From an uncultured Clostridia bacterium (GTDB lineage: Bacteria; Bacillota; Clostridia; Oscillospirales; Ruminococcaceae): a stretch of 53,839 nt of DNA. The translations under genes and the position numbers were made by a program. Position 1 is the stretch's first letter. Every line of letters begins with the position of its first letter. The DNA lies in assembly GCA_947625335.1 (NCBI GenBank), contig CANQNY010000003.1, positions 1 through 53,839 of the forward strand, written 5' to 3'. The notes below the pieces were generated by a model that saw nothing but the letters and a program-made list of their open reading frames with translations, was not told the origin of the DNA and searched no databases. Shown piece by piece: positions 51,803-53,839 of the stretch.

Positions 51803-52984
51803 ATGGTAAAGAACCGTATTTTATACGCTCTGCTGGCGGCGGCATGCTTGGCGTTTTCGATTGCGTACACCTCTAAAATATCCGCGGTGCTGCTTATAAC
51901 GGTACTTTTGTACCCGATTGCCGCGGCTTTGGCGACGGCTTTGCAGCTTATTTCCATTTATGTCTATTTTGACGATGAACAGCTTGTTTTCGATAAAAAC
52001 ACACGTTTCGAGTTTTTTGTAAACGTCGCGAACAACTCCGTTTTCCCCTGCGTTCCCGCAGAGCTTGTGTGCGAGTTTCCCGACATCGATTCGGGAAGAT
52101 TTAACGAAAAACACGTTTTTGTGTCGCTTGCGCCGTTCGGTTCGGCAAAACTCGCGGTGGAGGGGCGGCATCTTTACAGAGGGTGCTATAATTGCACAGT
52201 ACGGAAAATCGCGGCGGTAGACCCGCTCAGGATAATACGCTTTTCAAAGAAAGTCGGCAAAAGCTGTCAGATGATTTTTCTGCCGAGGAAGATTGAGCTT
52301 CACGATATCGTAAGCTCTTCGGTGGGCGAACAAAGCTTTTCCCGCCCGAATCCGATAACCTCCGAAAAAGAGGATTTTTCGCATGTCCGCGAGTATCGTG
52401 ACGGAGATATTATCCAGCTTGTCCATTGGAAACTGACGGCAAAGCAGGACGAGCTTATGATAAAGCAGTTTGACAGCATAAACGACCGCCGCGCGCTGGT
52501 TTTGTGCGATATGAGCTGCGGGGAGGGCGATGTGCTGCTTACGGCGGACACGATAATAGAAACCGCGATTTCGTTTGTAAAGGCGCTGCTGGACACGGGC
52601 GTGGGCGTTTCGGCGGATTTCGGAATAGCGTCGGAGGGCGGCGTTATAAACGTGAGGAACAAGGGCGATTTCGAGCAGTTTTTCCGGCTTATGTCGGTGC
52701 TTCCCGCGCAAAACGGGCGGGAGGATCTCCCGTCTCTTATCGACAGCGCGGATAAAAGCACGGCTGCAGTGATGGTTATTATCACCTCGTCGCTTTCGGA
52801 CGAGGTAATTCTCCGCGCAAGGGCTCTCGGCGAATACTGCGCGGTGTATCTGGCGTATGTAAATCTTTTGTCAAAGCAGGTTGACAACTCACTTTACGAG
52901 GACAATTTCCTGTTTTTAAACATACGCGGTTCGGGCGAGGACGCGCTGAAACTTGCCGCGGCAATGGCTCAGAATTCGCAATAA
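51803..52984 (+). CDS. DUF58 domain protein, MoxR partner
   Basis: 393 residues. Two N-terminal membrane segments (about 5-50), then a beta-rich part and the DUF58 motif SEKEDFSHVREYRDGDIIQLVHWKLTAKQDELMIKQFD, followed by a vWA-like fold (RALVLCDMSCG). It starts 2 nt after moxR with its ribosome binding site inside that gene. The pair is widespread and linked to envelope or protein-complex maturation; the precise job is unknown. Confidence 0.9.
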   Translation: MVKNRILYALLAAACLAFSIAYTSKISAVLLITVLLYPIAAALATALQLISIYVYFDDEQLVFDKNTRFEFFVNVANNSVFPCVPAELVCEFPDIDSGRFNEKHVFVSLAPFGSAKLAVEGRHLYRGCYNCTVRKIAAVDPLRIIRFSKKVGKSCQMIFLPRKIELHDIVSSSVGEQSFSRPNPITSEKEDFSHVREYRDGDIIQLVHWKLTAKQDELMIKQFDSINDRRALVLCDMSCGEGDVLLTADTIIETAISFVKALLDTGVGVSADFGIASEGGVINVRNKGDFEQFFRLMSVLPAQNGREDLPSLIDSADKSTAAVMVIITSSLSDEVILRARALGEYCAVYLAYVNLLSKQVDNSLYEDNFLFLNIRGSGEDALKLAAAMAQNSQ

Positions 52985-53037
52985 ACAAGCAAGCAGGGCT
53001 TATGCCTGCAAATATATTTAATAAGGAGAAAGAAAAA

Positions 53038-53256
53038 ATGGACATTAAAGCGAAAATCGACGAAGTCGTAAACAAGGTCAAGAGCGACGGGAATTTTGCC
53101 GAGAAATTCAAGAAAGAGCCGATAAAGGCGGTTGAAGAGGTTATCGGCGTGGATCTTCCCGACGACGCGGTTCAGAAAGTTATCGACGGCGTTAAGGCAA
53201 AGGTGAATTTTGACGGAATTGCCGACAAAATCGGCGGTCTTTTCGGCAAAAAATAA
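53038..53256 (+). CDS. Small conserved-looking protein, 72 residues
   Basis: The start is the ATG at 53038 behind AAGGAGA; an upstream in-frame ATG lacks a site. The sequence is helical and charged (MDIKAKIDEVVNKVKSDGNF ... KKEPIKAVEEVIGVDLPDD), with a C-terminal GGLFGKK. It recalls Nif11/nitrile-hydratase-like leader domains (F-x-K-x-P-x-x-A...), but no modification enzyme is nearby, so that is only a possibility. Confidence 0.7.
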   Translation: MDIKAKIDEVVNKVKSDGNFAEKFKKEPIKAVEEVIGVDLPDDAVQKVIDGVKAKVNFDGIADKIGGLFGKK

Positions 53257-53278
53257 GCTTTTACAACAGAACATCGAC

Positions 53279-53461
53279 ACCTCCGGACAACTTGCGTCCG
53301 GAGGTTAGGCTGTAGATAAAGCCCCATCTGCTGCGTCAGCGGCACTACGGCAGGCACAAAGCCTAGCCGCAGCACCGTTTCCTTGCATCTGGGACTTTCT
53401 CTGCAGCCTGAAACTTGACTTTTTATACAGGCTGACCTCCGGACAACTTTCGTCCGGAGGT
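53279..53461. repeat. Structured repeat element between duplicated hairpins
   Basis: Two hairpins, CCTCCGGAC-AACTTGC-GTCCGGAGG (53280-53304) and its near-copy (53436-53460), flank ~130 bp. Inside, GGCTGTAGATAAAGCCCC (from 53308) and GGGACTTTCTCTGCAGCC (to 53408) form imperfect terminal inverted repeats, with nested pairs TGCTGCG/CGCAGCA and AGG/CCT at the centre. The second outer hairpin, followed by AAATTTTTT, looks like a terminator for the 72-residue gene. The whole could fold as one long RNA or be a MITE-like insertion. Confidence 0.7.
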
Positions 53462-53538
53462 AAATTTTTTGTATTTGCAACAATTTTTGCAATTACTCGG
53501 TATTATAATTGAAAACATCACGAAAGTGGGGAATTTTT

Positions 53539-53839
53539 ATGAAAAAAGCAATCTGCATTATAATTGCGGCGTGTCTGCTGTCGGGGTGCGTTTATACGGA
53601 GAAAAGCGAATTTGCGTCTCCCGAACAGCTTAAAAAGTTTGTGGAAGAATGCCCTTTTGAGGAAATAACTCTCCCAAACGGCGAAAAAATCCCGAAAACC
53701 GACGCTGTCGCCGCAAAAGAAACCCGTCTTTCCACGGGGCTTTATTTCGATATAGGCGTAGTGCGGTTCGCGGAGCCGATTTTTGAAAGCTCGTTCGACA
53801 CGCCCGATTTGTACGAGCGGCTGATGTCCGACGAGGGCT
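53539..53839 (+). CDS. Lipoprotein of unknown function (partial, runs off window)
   Basis: Starts at ATG 53539 (MKKAICIIIAACLLSGCVYT). It has a signal peptide with lipobox LLSGC, Cys at residue 17. The following ~80 residues (ASPEQLKKFVEECPFEEITLPNGEKIPKTD ...) show no recognised domain. A -10-like TATAAT lies at 53504-53509. The gene continues past the window end. Confidence 0.75.
   Translation, partial: MKKAICIIIAACLLSGCVYTEKSEFASPEQLKKFVEECPFEEITLPNGEKIPKTDAVAAKETRLSTGLYFDIGVVRFAEPIFESSFDTPDLYERLMSDEG

Noticed and set aside
53279-53461. CRISPR array
   Set aside because: Only two hairpin copies 156 bp apart, with a structured and not spacer-like interior; no cas genes.
1-53839. rRNA or tRNA genes
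   Set aside because: No stretch with a conserved tRNA T-loop/acceptor pattern or rRNA core sequence was found by reading.

Overview
The window looks like chromosomal DNA from a motile, low-to-mid GC, anaerobic Firmicute, most likely a clostridial lineage such as Oscillospiraceae/Ruminococcaceae. This is judged from gene content, Gram-positive style ribosome binding sites (AAGGAGG), near-consensus sigma-A promoters and a clostridial flagellar sigma-28 promoter. It spans the replication origin. No rRNA, tRNA, CRISPR array or transposase gene was seen.

Layout. 1-1.5 kb: three small leftward genes of unknown function, two of them tandem paralogs. 1.8-2.7 kb: rplM-rpsI. 2.9-7.8 kb: a flagellin locus made of an expressed flagellin (sigma-28 promoter, +), a 0.3 kb type I toxin-antitoxin module of the Fst/par type, a second flagellin in inverted orientation with no promoter or ribosome binding site of its own, and a FliB-type flagellin lysine methylase. 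7.8-11 kb: a metal-resistance operon (ArsR/SmtB regulator, methyltransferase, free HMA metallochaperone, Cd/Zn P-type ATPase). 11-20 kb: an XRE regulator, a DUF5067 lipoprotein, rmuC, a metallo-beta-lactamase-fold protein, a DtxR-type regulator, an M14-family deacylase and an ABC transporter whose permease is split by a frameshift. 20-27.5 kb: serS, parB, parA, noc, rsmG, mnmG and a GyrI-like gene, with two perfect parS palindromes. 27.5-37.4 kb: gyrA, a YcxB-like gene, gyrB, remB, recF, yaaA, dnaN and dnaA, all leftward. 37.4-38.1 kb: AT-rich candidate oriC with many TGTTGAAAA-type repeats. 38.1-42.9 kb: cheA-cheW-cheR-cheB. 43-45.4 kb: a FliK/YlqG-like and an FlhB-tail (YlqH-like) pair. 46 kb: a preQ1-I riboswitch in front of queT. 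46.7-50.2 kb: rny and an unusual [FeFe]-hydrogenase-like methyl-accepting chemotaxis protein. 50.8-53.8 kb: a MoxR/DUF58 pair, a small protein, a structured repeat element and the start of a lipoprotein.

How the parts fit. Motility is spread on both sides of the origin: flagellins and their methylase, the chemotaxis phosphorelay, FliK- and FlhB-like export factors, and a soluble chemoreceptor probably sensing hydrogen or redox state. The two flagellins share 5' and 3' ends as inverted repeats but differ in the middle, and only one has a promoter. Inversion or gene conversion between them would change the surface antigen. The Fst-type module lies exactly between them, inside the segment that would invert. 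The replication and segregation genes are the usual Firmicute origin set in a rearranged order, with chemotaxis genes where rpmH-rnpA-yidC often lie.
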